A stretch of DNA of 64,000 nt, from positions 202,323,220 to 202,387,219 of the forward strand of contig OU343161.1 in the NCBI GenBank assembly GCA_910595825.1. Reading direction: 5' to 3'. The notes under the pieces were generated by a model. It saw only the letters and a list, made by a program, of their open reading frames with translations, was not told where the DNA came from and did no database searches. Shown here one piece after another: positions 30,340-45,552 of the stretch. Within the stretch, counting starts at the first letter, position 1. Every line of letters begins with the position of its first letter. The position numbers were made by a program, and so were the translations under genes. This DNA is from Philhelius pedissequus (Eukaryota > Arthropoda > Insecta > Diptera > Syrphidae).

Positions 30340-33300
30340 ATTTGACTTGCTTTGGATGGCGATATTTCTGCAACCAAGTCCCGCAAAAATCTGCGGCTGC
30401 CAGTCCTCGAAAGGGATTTCACAGACCTTTCCACTGGTGTACAATTTGTTGTACAATTCACGACTTTGCTTTTTTTCAACATTTTAGAAAAAAATCAAGG
30501 CTAACCCCTTGCCGAAAAAAATTACATTTTCAACAATGTTTCCCAAACCCATCGATAGATACATCAAAAGAAAGGTCTGTTCATTACCTATCCACAGCTG
30601 AAGACAAAAAGTATCTGTGGCATCTGGTTCTTGAGATATTTCAATTCAAAGTTATTCGCATGATTTTCCACCCAACTGCATTTGACTTGCTTTGGATGGC
30701 GATATCTCTGCAACCAAGCCCCGCAAAAATCTGCGGCTGCCAGTCCTCGAAAGGGATTTCACGACCTTTCCACTGGTGTACAACTTGTTGTACAATTCAC
30801 GACTTTACTTTTTTTCAACATTTTAGAAAAAAATCAAGGCTAACCCCTTGCCGAAAAAAATTACATTTTCAACAATGTTTCCCAAACCCATCGATAGATA
30901 CATCAAAAGAAAGGTATGTTCATTACCTATCCACAGCTGAAGACAAAAAGTATCTGTGGCATCTGGTTCTTGAGATATTTCAATTCAAAGTTATTCGCAT
31001 GATTTTCCACCCAACTGCATTTGACTTGCTTTGGATGGCGATATCTCTGCAACCAAGCCCCGCAAAAATCTGCGGCTGCCAGTCCTCGAAAGGGATTTCA
31101 CAGACCTTTCCACTGGTGTACAACTTGTTGTACAATTCACGACTTTGCTTTTTTTAACATTTTAGAAAAAAATCAAGGCTAACCCCTTGCCGAAAAAAAT
31201 TACATTTTCAACAATGTTTCCCAAACCCATCGATAGATACATCAAAAGAAAGGTCTGTTCATTACCTATCCACAGCTGAAGACAAAAAGTATCTGTGGCA
31301 TCTGGTTCTTGAGATATTTCAATTCAAAGTTATTCGCATGATTTTCCAACCAACTGCATTTGACTTGTTTTGGATGGTGATATCTCTGCAACCAAGCCCC
31401 GCAAAAATCTGCGGCTGCCAGTCCTCGAAAGGGATTTCACGACCTTTCCACTGGTGTACAACTTGTTGTACAATTCACGACTTTAGTTTTTTTTAACATT
31501 TTAGAAAAAAATCAAGGCTAACCCCTTGCCGAAAAAAATTACATTTTCAACAATGTTTCCCAAACCCAACGATAGATACTTTAAAAGAAAGGTCTGTTCA
31601 TTACCTATCCACAGCTGAAGACAAAAAGTATCTGTGACATCTGGTTCTTGAGATATTTCAATTCAAAGTTATTCGCATGATTTTCCACCCAACTGCATTT
31701 GACTTGCTTTGGATGGCGATATTTCTGCAACCAAGTCCCGCAAAAATCTGCGGCTGCCAGTCCTCGAAAGGGATTTCACAGACCTTTCCACTGGTGTACA
31801 ACTTGTTGTACAATTCACGACTTTGCTTTTTTTCAACATTTTAGAAAAAAATCAAGGCTAACCCCTTGCCGAAAAAAATTACATTTTCAACAATGTTTCC
31901 CAAACCCATCGATAGATACATCAAAAGAAAGGTCTGTTCATTACCTATCCACAGCTGAAGACAAAAAGTATTTGTGACATCTGGTTCTTGAGATATTTCA
32001 ATTCAAAGTTATTCCCATGATTTTCCACCCAACTGCATTTGACTTGCTTTGGATGGCGATATTTCTGCAACCAAGTCCCGCAAAAATCTGCGGCTGCCAG
32101 TCCTCGAAAGGGATTTCATAGACCTTTCCACTGGTGTACAACTTGTTGTACAATTCACGACTTTACTTTTTTCAACATTTTAGAAAAAAATCAAGGCTAA
32201 CCTCTTGCCGAAAAAAATTACATTTTCAACAATGTTTCCCAAACTCATCGGTAGATACATCAAAAGAAAGGTATGTTCATTACCTATCCACAGCTGAAGA
32301 CAAAAAGTATCTGTGGCATCTGGTTCTTGAGATATTTCAATTCAAAGTTATTCGCATGATTTTCCACCCAACTGCATTTGACTTGCTTTGGATGGCGATA
32401 TCTCTGCAACCAAGCCCCGCAAAAATCTGCGGCTGCCAGTCCTCGAAAGGGATTTCACAGACCTTTCCACTGGTGTACAACTTGTTGTACAATTCACGAC
32501 TTTACTTTTTTTCAACATTTTAGAAAAAAATCAAGGCTAACCCCTTGCCGAAAAAAATTACATTTTCAACAATGTTTCCCAAACCCATCGATAGATACAT
32601 CAAAAGAAAGGTATGTTCATTACCTATCCACAGCTGAAGACAAAAAGTATCTGTGGCATCTGGTTCTTGAGATATTTCAATTCAAAGTTATTCGCATGAT
32701 TTTCCACCCAACTGCATTTGACTTGTTTTGGATGGTGATATCTCTGCAACCAAGCCCCGCAAAAATCTGCGGCTGCCAGTCCTCGAAAGGGATTTCACGA
32801 CCTTTCCACTGGTGTACAACTTGTTGTACAATTCACGACTTTAGTTTTTTTTAACATTTTAGAAAAAAATCAAGGCTAACCCCTTGCCGAAAAAAATTAC
32901 ATTTTCAACAATGTTTCTCAAACCCATCGATAGATACATCAAAAGAAAGGTATGTTCATTACCTATCCACAGCTGAAGACAAAAAGTATCTGTGGCATCT
33001 GGTTCTTGAGATATTTCAATTCAAAGTTATTCGCATGATTTTCCACCCAACTGCATTTGACTTGTTTTGGATGGTGATATCTCTGCAACCAAGCCCCGCA
33101 AAAATCTGCGGCTGCCAGTCCTCGAAAGGGATTTCATAGACCTTTCAACTGGTGTACAACTTGTTGTACAATTCACGACTTTACTTTTTTCAACATTTTA
33201 GAAAAAAATCAAGGCTAACCTCTTGCCGAAAAAAATTACATTTTCAACAATGTTTCCCAAACTCATCGGTAGATACATCAAAAGAAAGGTATGTTCATTA

Positions 33301-36300
33301 CCTATCTACAGCTGAAGACAAAAAGTATCTGTGGCATCTGGTTCTTGAGATATTTCAATTCAAAGTTATTCGCATGATTTTCCACCCAACTGCATTTGAC
33401 TTGTTTTGGATGGCGATATCTCTGCAACCAAGCCCCGCAAAAATCTGCGGCTGCCAGTCCTCGAAAGGGATTTCACAGACCTTTCCACTGGTGTACAACT
33501 TGTTGTACAATTCACGACTTTACTTTTTTTCAACATTTTAGAAAAAAATCACATTTTCAACAATGTTTCCCAAACCCATCGATATATACATCAAAAGAAA
33601 GGTCTGTTCATTACCTATCCACAGCTGAAGACAAAAAGTATTTGTGACATCTGGTTCTTGAGATATTTCAATTCAAAGTTATTCGCATGATTTTCCACCC
33701 AACTGCATTTGACTTGCTTTGGATGGCGATATTTCTGCAACCAAGTCCCGCAAAAATCTGCGGCTGCCAGTCCTCGAAAGGGATTTCACAGACCTTTCCA
33801 CTGGTGTACAACTTGTTGTACAATTCACGACTTTGCTTTTTTTCAACATTTTAGAAAAAAATCAAGGCTAACCCCTTGCCGAAAAAAATTACATTTTCAA
33901 CAATGTTTCTCAAACCCATCGATAGATACATCAAAAGAAAGGTATGTTCATTACCTATCCACAGCTGAAGACAAAAAGTATCTGTGGCATCTGGTTCTTG
34001 AGATATTTCAATTCAAAGTTATTCGCATGATTTTCCACCCAACTGCATTTGACTTGTTTTGGATGGTGATATCTCTGCAACCAAGCCCCGCAAAAATCTG
34101 CGGCTGCCAGTCCTCGAAAGGGATTTCATAGACCTTTCAACTGGTGTACAACTTGTTGTACAATTCACGACTTTACTTCTTTCAACATTTTAGAAAAAAA
34201 TCAAGGCTAACCTCTTGCCGAAAAAAATTACATTTTCAACAATGTTTCCCAAACTCATCGGTAGATACATCAAAAGAAAGGTATGTTCATTACCTATCTA
34301 CAGCTGAAGACAAAAAGTATCTGTGGCATCTGGTTCTTGAGATATTTCAATTCAAAGTTATTCGCATGATTTTCCACCCAACTGCATTTGACTTGTTTTG
34401 GATGGCGATATCTCTGCAACCAAGCCCCGCAAAAATCTGCGGCTGCCAGTCCTCGAAAGGGATTTCACAGACCTTTCCACTGGTGTACAACTTGTTGTAC
34501 AATTCACGACTTTACTTTTTTTCAACATTTTAGAAAATAATCACATTTTCAACAATGTTTCCCAAACCCATCGATATATACATCAAAAGAAAGGTATGTT
34601 CATTACCTATCCACAGCTGAAGACAAAAAGTATCTGCGGCATCTGGTTCTTGAGATATTTCAATTCAAAGTAATTCGCATGATTTTCAACCCAACTGCAT
34701 TTGACTTGTTTTGGATGGTCATACCTCTTCAACCAAACCCCGAAATAATCTGCGACTGCCAGTCCTCGAAAGGGATTTCACAGACCTTTCCACTGGTATA
34801 CAACTTGTTGTACAATTCACGACTTTACTTTTTTTCAACATTTTAGAAAAAAATCAAGGCTAACCCCTTGCCAAAAAAAATTACATTTTCAACTATGTTT
34901 CCCAAACCCATCGATAGATAATCAAAAGAAAGGTCTGTTCATAACCTATCCACAGCTGAAGACAAAAAGTATTTGTGGCATCTGGTTCTTGAGATATTTC
35001 AATTCAAAGTTATTCGCATGATTTTCCACCCAACTGCATTTGACTTGTTTTGGATGGCGATATCTCTGCAACCAAGCCCCGCAAAAATCTGCGGCTGCCA
35101 GTCCCCGAAAGGGATTTCACAGACCTTTCCACTGGTGTACAACTTGTTGTACAATTCACGATTTTACTTTTTTTCAACATTTTAGAAAAAAATCAAGGCT
35201 AACCCCTTGCCGAAAAAAATTACATTTTCAACAATGTTTCCCAAACCCATCGATAGATACATCAAAAGAAAGGTCTGTTCATTACCTATCCACAGCTGAA
35301 GACAAAAAGTATCTGTGGCATCTGGTTCTTGAGATATTTCAATTCAAAGTTATTCGCATGATTTTCCACCCAACTGCATTTGACTTGTTTTGGATGGCGA
35401 TATCTCTGCAACCAAGCCCCGCAAAAATCTGCGGCTGCCAGTCCTCGAAAGGGATTTCACAGACCTTTCCACTGGTGTACAGCTTGTTGTACAATTCACG
35501 ACTTTGCTTTTTTTCAACATTTTAGAAAAAAATCAAGGCTAACCCCTTGCCGAAAAAAATTACATTTTCAACAATGATTCCCAAACCCATCAATAGATAC
35601 ATCAAAAGAAAGGTATGTTCATTACCTATCCACAGCTGAAGACAAAAAGTATCTGTGGCATCTGGTTCTTGAGATATTTCAATTCAAAGTTATTCGCATG
35701 ATTTTCCACACAACTGCATTTGACTTGTTTTGGATGGCGATATCTCTGCAACCAAGCCCCGCAAAAATCTGCGGCTGCCAGTCCCCGAAAGGGATTTCAC
35801 AGACCTTTCCACTGGTGTACAACTTGTTGTACAATTCACGATTTTACTTTTTTTCAACATTTTAGAAAAAAATCAAGGCTAACCCCTTGCCGAAACAAAT
35901 TACATTTTCAACAATGTTTCCCAAACCCATCGATAGATACATCAAAAGAAAGGTCTGTTCATTACCTATCCACAGCTGAAGACAAAAAGTATCTGTGGCA
36001 TCTGGTTCTTGAGATATTTCAATTCAAAGTTATTCGCATGATTTTCCACCCAACTGCATTTGACTTGTTTTGGATGGTGATATTTCTGCAACCAAGCCCC
36101 GCAAAAATCTGCGGCTGCCAGTCCTCGAAAGGGATTTCACAGACCTTTCCACTGGTGTACAACTTGTTGTACAATTCACGACTTTGCTTTTTTTCAACAT
36201 TTTAGAAAAAAATCAAGGCTAACCCCTTGCCGAAAAAAATTACATTTTCAACAATGTTTCCCAAACCCATCGATAGATACATCAAAAGAAAGGTCTGTTC

Positions 36301-38930
36301 ATTACCTATCCACAGCTGAAGACAAAAAGTATCTGTGGCATCTGGTTCTTGAGATATTTCAATTCAAAGTTATTCGCATGATTTTCCACCCAACTGCATT
36401 TGACTTGTTTTGGATGGTGATATCTCTGCAACCAAGCCCCGCAAAAATCTGCGGCTGCCAGTCCTCGAAAGGGATTTCATAGACCTTTCCACTGGTGTAC
36501 AACTTGTTGTACAATTCACGACTTTACTTTTTTCAACATTTTAGAAAAAAATCAAGGCTAACCTCTTGCCGAAAAAAATTACATTTTCAACAATGTTTCC
36601 CAAACTCATCGGTAGATACATCAAAAGAAAGGTATGTTCATTACCTATCCACAGCTGAAGACAAAAAGTATTTGTGACATCTGGTTCTTGAGATATTTCA
36701 ATTCAAAGTTATTCCCATGATTTTCCACCCAACTGCATTTGACTTGCTTTGGATGGCGATATTTCTGCAACCAAGTCCCGCAAAAATCTGCGGCTGCCAG
36801 TCCTCGAAAGGGATTTCACAGACCTTTCCACTGGTGTACAACTTGTTGTACAATTCACGACTTTGCTTTTTTTCAACATTTTAGAAAAAAATCAAGGCTA
36901 ACCCCTTGCCGAAAAAAATTACATTTTCAACAATGTTTCCCAAACCCATCGATAGATACATCAAAAGAAAGGTCTGTTCATTACCTATCCACAGCTGAAG
37001 ACAAAAAGTATCTGTGGCATCTGGTTCTTGAGATATTTCAATTCAAAGTTATTCGCATGATTTTCCACCCAACTGCATTTGACTTGTTTTGGATGGTGAT
37101 ATCTCTGCAACCAAGCCCCGCAAAAATTTGCGGCTGCCAGTCCTCGAAAGGGATTTCATAGACCTTTCCACTGGTGTACAACTTGTTGTACAATTCACGA
37201 CTTTACTTTTTTCAACATTTTAGAAAAAAATCAAGGCTAACCTCTTGCCGAAAAAAATTACATTTTCAACAATGTTTCCCAAACTCATCGGTAGATACAT
37301 CAAAAGAAAGGTATGTTCATTACCTATCCACAGCTGAAGACAAAAAGTATCTGTGGCATCTGGTTCTTGAGATATTTCAATTCAAAGTTATTCGCATGAT
37401 TTTCCACCCAACTGCATTTGACTTGCTTTGGATGGCGATATCTCTGCAACCAAGCCCCGCAAAAATCTGCGGCTGCCAGTCCTCGAAAGGGATTTCACAG
37501 ACCTTTCCACTGGTGTACAACTTGTTGTACAATTCACGACTTTACTTTTTTTCAACATTTTAGAAAAAAATCAAGGCTAACCCCTTGCCGAAAAAAATTA
37601 CATTTTCAACAATGTTTCCCAAACCCATCGATAGATACATCAAAAGAAAGGTATGTTCATTACCTATCCACAGCTGAAGACAAAAAGTATCTGTGGCATC
37701 TGGTTCTTGAGATATTTCAATTCAAAGTTATTCGCATGATTTTCCACCCAACTGCATTTGACTTGTTTTGGATGGTGATATCTCTGCAACCAAGCCCCGC
37801 AAAAATCTGCGGCTGCCAGTCCTCGAAAGGGATTTCACGACCTTTCCACTGGTGTACAACTTGTTGTACAATTCACGACTTTAGTTTTTTTTAACATTTT
37901 AGAAAAAAATCAAGGCTAACCCCTTGCCGAAAAAAATTACATTTTCAACAATGTTTCCCAAACCCAACGATAGATACTTTAAAAGAAAGGTCTGTTCATT
38001 ACCTATCCACAGCTGAAGACAAAAAGTATTTGTGACATCTGGTTCTTGAGATATTTCAATTCAAAGTTATTCGCATGATTTTCCACCCAACTGCATTTGA
38101 CTTGCTTTGGATGGCGATATTTCTGCAACCAAGTCCCGCAAAAATCTGCGGCTGCCAGTCCTCGAAAGGGATTTCACAGACCTTTCCACTGGTGTACAAC
38201 TTGTTGTACAATTCACGACTTTGCTTTTTTTCAACATTTTAGAAAAAAATCAAGGCTAACCCCTTGCCGAAAAAAATTACATTTTCAACAATGTTTCTCA
38301 AACCCATCGATAGATACATCAAAAGAAAGGTATGTTCATTACCTATCCACAGCTGAAGACAAAAAGTATCTGTGGCATCTGGTTCTTGAGATATTTCAAT
38401 TCAAAGTTATTCGCATGATTTTCCACCCAACTGCATTTGACTTGTTTTGGATGGTGATATCTCTGCAACCAAGCCCCGCAAAAATCTGCGGCTGCCAGTC
38501 CTCGAAAGGGATTTCATAGACCTTTCAACTGGTGTACAACTTGTTGTACAATTCACGACTTTACTTTTTTCAACATTTTAGAAAAAAATCAAGGCTAACC
38601 TCTTGCCGAAAAAAATTACATTTTCAACAATGTTTCCCAAACTCATCGGTAGATACATCAAAAGAAAGGTATGTTCATTACCTATCTACAGCTGAAGACA
38701 AAAAGTATCTGTGGCATCTGGTTCTTGAGATATTTCAATTCAAAGTTATTCGCATGATTTTCCACCCAACTGCATTTGACTTGTTTTGGATGGCGATATC
38801 TCTGCAACCAAGCCCCGCAAAAATCTGCGGCTGCCAGTCCTCGAAAGGGATTTCACAGACCTTTCCACTGGTGTACAACTTGTTGTACAATTCACGACTT
38901 TACTTTTTTTCAACATTTTAGAAAAAAATC
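30340..38930 (+). repeat. Higher-order repeats of ~4,388 bp and related blocks
   Basis: Segments around 33709-34533 recur at 38097-38921 (offset 4,388), and 32134-32854 recurs at 37174-37894 (offset 5,040). They share private changes such as GATATTTCTGCAACCAAGTCCCG, TTCATAGACC and GACCTTTCAACTGG. Offsets differ between pairs, which implies stepwise overlapping duplications. Confidence 0.7.
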
Positions 38931-41900
38931 AAGGCTAACCCCTTGCCGAAAAAAATTACATTTTCAACAATGTTTCCCAAACCCATCGATATATACATCA
39001 AAAGAAAGGTATGTTCATTACCTATCCACAGCTGAAGACAAAAAGTATCTGCGGCATCTGGTTCTTGAGATATTTCGATTCAAAGTAATTCGCATGATTT
39101 TCAACCCAACTGCATTTGACTTGTTTTGGATGGTCAGACCTCTTCAACCAAGCCCCGAAAAAATCTGCGGCTGCCAGTCCTCGAAAGGGATTTCACAGAC
39201 CTTTCCACTGGTATACAACTTGTTGTACAATTCACGACTTTACTTTTTTTCAACATTTTAGAAAAAAATCAAGGCTAACCCCTTGCCAAAAAAAATTACA
39301 TTTTCAACTATGTTTCCCAAACCCATCGATAGATAATCAAAAGAAAGGTCTGTTCATAACCTATCCACAGCTGAAGACAAAAAGTATTTGTGGCATCTGG
39401 TTCTTGAGATATTTCAATTCAAAGTTATTCGCATGATTTTCCACCCAACTGCATTTGACTTGTTTTGGATGGCGATATCTCTGCAACCAAGCCCCGCAAA
39501 AATCTGCGGCTGCCAGTCCCCGAAAGGGATTTCACAGACCTTTCCACTGGTGTACAACTTGTTGTACAATTCACGATTTTACTTTTTTTCAACATTTTAG
39601 AAAAAAATCAAGGCTAACCCCTTGCCGAAAAAAATTACATTTTCAACAATGTTTGCCAAACCCATCGATAGATACATCAAAAGAAAGGTCTGTTCATTAC
39701 CTATCCACAGCTGAAGACAAAAAGTATCTGTGGCATCTGGTTCTTGAGATATTTCAATTCAAAGTTATTCGCATGATTTTCCACCCAACTGCATTTGACT
39801 TGTTTTGGATGGCGATATCTCTGCAACCAAGCCCCGCAAAAATCTGCGGCTGCCAGTCCCCGAAAGGGATTTCACAGACCTTTCCACTGGTGTACAACTT
39901 GTTGTACAATTCACGATTTTACTTTTTTTCAACATTTTAGAAAAAAATCAAGGCTAACCCCTTGCCGAAAAAAATTACATTTTCAACAATGTTTCCCAAA
40001 CCCATCGATAGATACATCAAAAGAAAGGTCTGTTCATTACCTATCCACAGCTGAAGACAAAAAGTATTTGTGACATCTGGTTCTTGAGATATTTCAATTC
40101 AAAGTTATTCGCATGATTTTCCACCCAACTGCATTTGACTTGCTTTGGATGGCGATATCTCTGCAACCAAGCCCCGCAAAAATCTGCGGCTGCCAGTCCT
40201 CGAAAGGGATTTCACAGACCTTTCCACTGGTGTACAACTTGTTGTACAATTCACGACTTTGCTTTTTTTCAACATTTTAGAAAAAAATCAAGGCTAACCC
40301 CTTGCCGAAAAAAATTACATTTTCAACAATGATTCCCAAACCCATCAATAGATACATCAAAAGAAAGGTATGTTCATTACCTATCCACAGCTGAAGACAA
40401 AAAGTATCTGTGGCATCTGGTTCTTGAGATATTTCAATTCAAAGTTATTCGCATGATTTTCCACACAACTGCATTTGACTTGTTTTGGATGGCGATATCT
40501 CTGCAACCAAGCCCCGCAAAAATCTGCGGCTGCCAGTCCTCGAAAGGGATTTCACAGACCTTTCCACTAGTGTACAACTTGTTGTACAATTCACGACTTT
40601 ACTTTTTTTCAACATTTTAGAAAAAAATCAAGGCTAACCCCTTGCCGAAAAAAATTACATTTTCAACAATGTTTCCCAAACCCATCGATAGATACATCAA
40701 AAGAAAGGTATGTTCATTACCTATCCACAGCTGAAGACAAAAAGTATCTGCGGCATCTGGTTCTTGAGATATTTCAATTCAAAGTTATTCGCATGATTTT
40801 CAACCCAACTGCATTTGACTTGTTTTGGATGGTCATACCTCTTCAACCAAGCCCCGAAAAAATCTGCGGCTGCCAGTCCTCGAAAGGGATTTCACAGACC
40901 TTTCCACTGGTATACAACTTGTTGTACAATTCACGACTTTACTTTTTTTCAACATTTTAGAAAAAAATCAAGGCAAAATTACATTTTCAACTATGTTTCC
41001 CAAACCCATCGATAGATAATCAAAAGAAAGGTCTGTTCATAACCTATCCACAGCTGAAGACAAAAAGTATTTGTGGCATCTGGTTCTTGAGATATTTCAA
41101 TTCAAAGTTATTCGCATGATTTTCCACCCAACTGCATTTGACTTGTTTTGGATGGCGATATCTCTGCAACCAAGCCCCGCAAAAATCTGCGGCTGCCAGT
41201 CCCCGAAAGGGATTTCACAGACCTTTCCACTGGTGTACAACTTGTTGTACAATTCACGATTTTACTTTTTTTCAACATTTTAGAAAAAAATCAAGGCTAA
41301 CCCCTTGCCGAAACAAATTACATTTTCAACAATGTTTCCCAAACCCATCGATAGATACATCAAAAGAAAGGTCTGTTCATTACCTATCCACAGCTGAAGA
41401 CAAAAAGTATCTGTGGCATCTGGTTCTTGAGATATTTCAATTCAAAGTTATTCGCATGATTTTCCACCCAACTGCATTTGACTTGTTTTGGATGGTGATA
41501 TCTCTGCAACCAAGCCCCGCAAAAATCTGCGGCTGCCAGTCCTCGAAAGGGATTTCACAGACCTTTCCACTGGTGTACAACTTGTTGTACAATTCACGAC
41601 TTTACTTTTTTTCAACATTTTAGAAAAAAATCAAGGCTAACCCCTTGCCGAAAAAAATTACATTTTCAACAATGTTTCCCAAACCCATCGATAGATACAT
41701 CAAAAGAAAGGTCTGTTCATTACCTATCCACAGCTGAAGACAAAAAGTATTTGTGACATCTGGTTCTTGAGATATTTCAATTCAAAGTTATTCGCATGAT
41801 TTTCCACCCAACTGCATTTGACTTGCTTTGGATGGCGATATCTCTGCAACCAAGCCCCGCAAAAATCTGCGGCTGCCAGTCCTCGAAAGGGATTTCACAG

Positions 41901-44900
41901 ACCTTTCCACTGGTGTACAACTTGTTGTACAATTCACGACTTTGCTTTTTTTCAACATTTTAGAAAAAAATCAAGGCTAACCCCTTGCCGAAAAAAATTA
42001 CATTTTCAACAATGATTCCCAAACCCATCAATAGATACATCAAAAGAAAGGTATGTTCATTACCTATCCACAGCTGAAGACAAAAAGTATCTGTGGCATC
42101 TGGTTCTTGAGATATTTCAATTCAAAGTTATTCGCATGATTTTCCACACAACTGCATTTGACTTGTTTTGGATGGCGATATCTCTGCAACCAAGCCCCGC
42201 AAAAATCTGCGGCTGCCAGTCCTCGAAAGGGATTTCACAGACCTTTCCACTGGTGTACAACTTGTTGTACAATTCACGACTTTACTTTTTTTCAACATTT
42301 TAGAAAAAAATCAAGGCTAACCCCTTGCCGAAAAAAATTACATATTCAACAATGTTTCCCAAACCCATCGATAGATACATCAAAAGAAAGGTATGTTCAT
42401 TACCTATCCACAGCTGAAGACAAAAAGTATCTGCGGCATCTGGTTCTTGAGATATTTCAATTCAAAGTTATTCGCATGATTTTCAACCCAACTGCATTTG
42501 ACTTGTTTTGGATGGTCATACCTCTTCAACCAAGCCCCGAAAAAATCTGCGGCTGCCAGTCCTCGAAAGGGATTTCACAGACCTTTCCACTGGTATACAA
42601 CTTGTTGTACAATTCACGACTTTACTTTTTTTCAACATTTTAGAAAAAAATCAAGGCTAACCCCTTGCCAAAAAAAATTACATTTTCAACTATGTTTCCC
42701 AAACCCATCGATAGATAATCAAAAGAAAGGTCTGTTCATAACCTATCCACAGCTGAAGACAAAAAGTATTTGTAGCATCTGGTTCTTGAGATATTTCAAT
42801 TCAAAGTTATTCGCATGATTTTCCACCCAACTGCATTTGACTTGTTTTGGATGGCGATATCTCTGCAACCAAGCCCCGCAAAAATCTGCGGCTGCCAGTC
42901 ACCGAAAGGGATTTCACAGACCTTTCCACTGGTGTACAACTTGTTGTACAATTCACGATTTTACTTTTTTTCAACATTTTAGAAAAAAATCAAGGCTAAC
43001 CCCTTGCCGAAACAAATTACATTTTCAACAATGTTTCCCAAACCCATCGATAGATACATCAAAAGAAAGGTCTGTTCATTACCTATCCACAGCTGAAGAC
43101 AAAAAGTATCTGTGGCATCTGGTTCTTGAGATATTTCAATTCAAAGTTATTCGCATGATTTTCCACCCAACTGCATTTGACTTGTTTTGGATGGTGATAT
43201 CTCTGCAACCAAGCCCCGCAAAAATCTGCGGCTGCCAGTCCTCGAAAGGGATTTCACAGACCTTTCCACTGGTGTACAACTTGTTGTACAATTCACGACT
43301 TTACTTTTTTTCAACATTTTAGAAAAAAATCAAGGCTAACCCCTTGCCGAAAAAAATTACATTTTCAACAATGTTTCCCAAACCCATCGATAGATACATC
43401 AAAAGAAAGGTCTGTTCATTACCTATCCACAGCTGAAGACAAAAAGTATCTGTGACATCTGGTTCTTGAGATATTTCAATTCAAAGTTATTCGCATGATT
43501 TTCGACCCAACTGCATTTGACTTGTTTTGGATGGTCATACCTCTTCAACCAAGCCCCGAAAAAATCTGCGGCTGCCAGTCCTCGAAAGTGATTTCACAGA
43601 CCTTTCCACTGGTGTACAACTTGTTGTACAATTCATGACTTTACTTTTTTCAACATTTTAGAAAAAAATCAAGGCTAACCTCTTCCCGAAAAAAATTACA
43701 TTTTCAACAATGTTTCCCAAACTCATCGGTAGATACGTCAAAAGAAAGGTATGTTCATTACCTATCCACAGCTGAAGACAAAAAGTATCTGCGGCATCTG
43801 GTTCTTGAGATATTTCAATTCAAAGTTATTCGCATGATTTTCCACCCAACTGCATTTGACTTGTTTTGGATGGCGATATCTCTGCAACCAAGCCCCGCAA
43901 AAATCTGCGGCTGCCAGTCCTCGAAAGGGATTTCACAGACCTTTCCACTGGTGTACAACTTGTTGTACAATTCACGATTTTACTTTTTTTCAACATTTTA
44001 GAAAAAAATCAATGCTAACCCCTTGCCAAAAAAAATTACATTTTCAACTATGTTTCCCAAACCCATCGATAGATAATCAAAAGAAAGGTCTGTTCATAAC
44101 CTATCCACAGCTGAAGACAAAAAGTATTTGTGGCATCTGGTTCTTGAGATATTTCAATTCAAAGTTATTCGCATGATTTTCCACCCAACTGCATTTGACT
44201 TGTTTTGGATGGCGATATCTCTGCAACCAAGCCCCGCAAAAATCTGCGGCTGCCAGTCCCCGAAAGGGATTTCACAGACCTTTCCACTGGTGTACAACTT
44301 GTTGTACAATTCACGATTTTACTTTTTTTCAACATTTTAGAAAAAGATCAAGGCTAACCTCTTGCCGAAAAAAATTACATTTTCAACAATGTTTCCCAAA
44401 CTCATCGGTAGATACATCAAAAGCAAGGTATGTTCATTACCTATCCACAGCTGAAGACAAAAAGTATCTGTGGCATCTGGTTCTTGAGATATTTCAATTC
44501 AAAGTTATTCGCATGATTTTCCACATAACTGCATTTGACTTGTTTTGGATGGTGATATCTCTGCAACCAAGCCCCGCAAAAATCTGCGGCTGCCAGTATT
44601 CGAAAGGGATTTCACAGACCTTTCCACTGGTGTACAACTTGTTGTACAATTCACGACTTTACTTTTTTTCAACATTTTAGAAAAAAATCAAGGCTAACCC
44701 CTTGCCGAAAAAAATTACATTTTCAACAATGTTTCCCAAACCCATCGATAGATACATCAAAAGAAAGGTCTGTTCATTACCTATCCACAGCTGAAGACAA
44801 AAAGTATCTGTGGCATCTGGTTCTTGAGATATTTTAATTCAAAGTTATTCGCATGATTTTCCACCCAACTGCATTTGACTTGTTTTGGATGGTGATATCT

Positions 44901-45552
44901 CCGCAACCAAGCCCCGCAAAAATCTGCGGCTGCCAGTCCTCGAAAGCGATTTCACAGACCTTTCCACTGGTGTACAACTTGTTGTACAATTCACGACTTT
45001 ACTTTTTTCAACATTTTAGAAAAAGATCAAGGCTAACCTCTTGCCGAAAAAAATTACATTTTCAACAATGTTTCCCAAACTCATCGGTAGATACATCAAA
45101 AGAAAGGTATGTTCATTACCTATCCACAGCTGAAGACAAAAAGTATCTGTGGCATCTGGTTCTTGAGATATTTCAATTCAAAGTTATTCGCATGATTTTC
45201 CACATAACTGCATTTGACTTGTTTTGGATGGTGATATCTCTGCAACCAAGCCCCGCAAAAATCTGCGGCTGCCAGTCCTCGAAAGTGATTTCACAGACCT
45301 TTCCACTGGTGTACAACTTGTTGTACAATTCATGACTTTACTTTTTTCAACATTTTAGAAAAAAATCAAGGCTAACCTCTTGCCGAAAAAAATTACATTT
45401 TCAACAATGTTTCCCAAACTCATCGGTAGATACGTCAAAAGAAAGGTATGTTCATTACCTATCCACAGCTGAAGACAAAAAGTATCTGCGGCATCTGGTT
45501 CTTGAGATATTTCAATTCAAAGTTATTCGCATGATTTTCCACCCAACTGCAT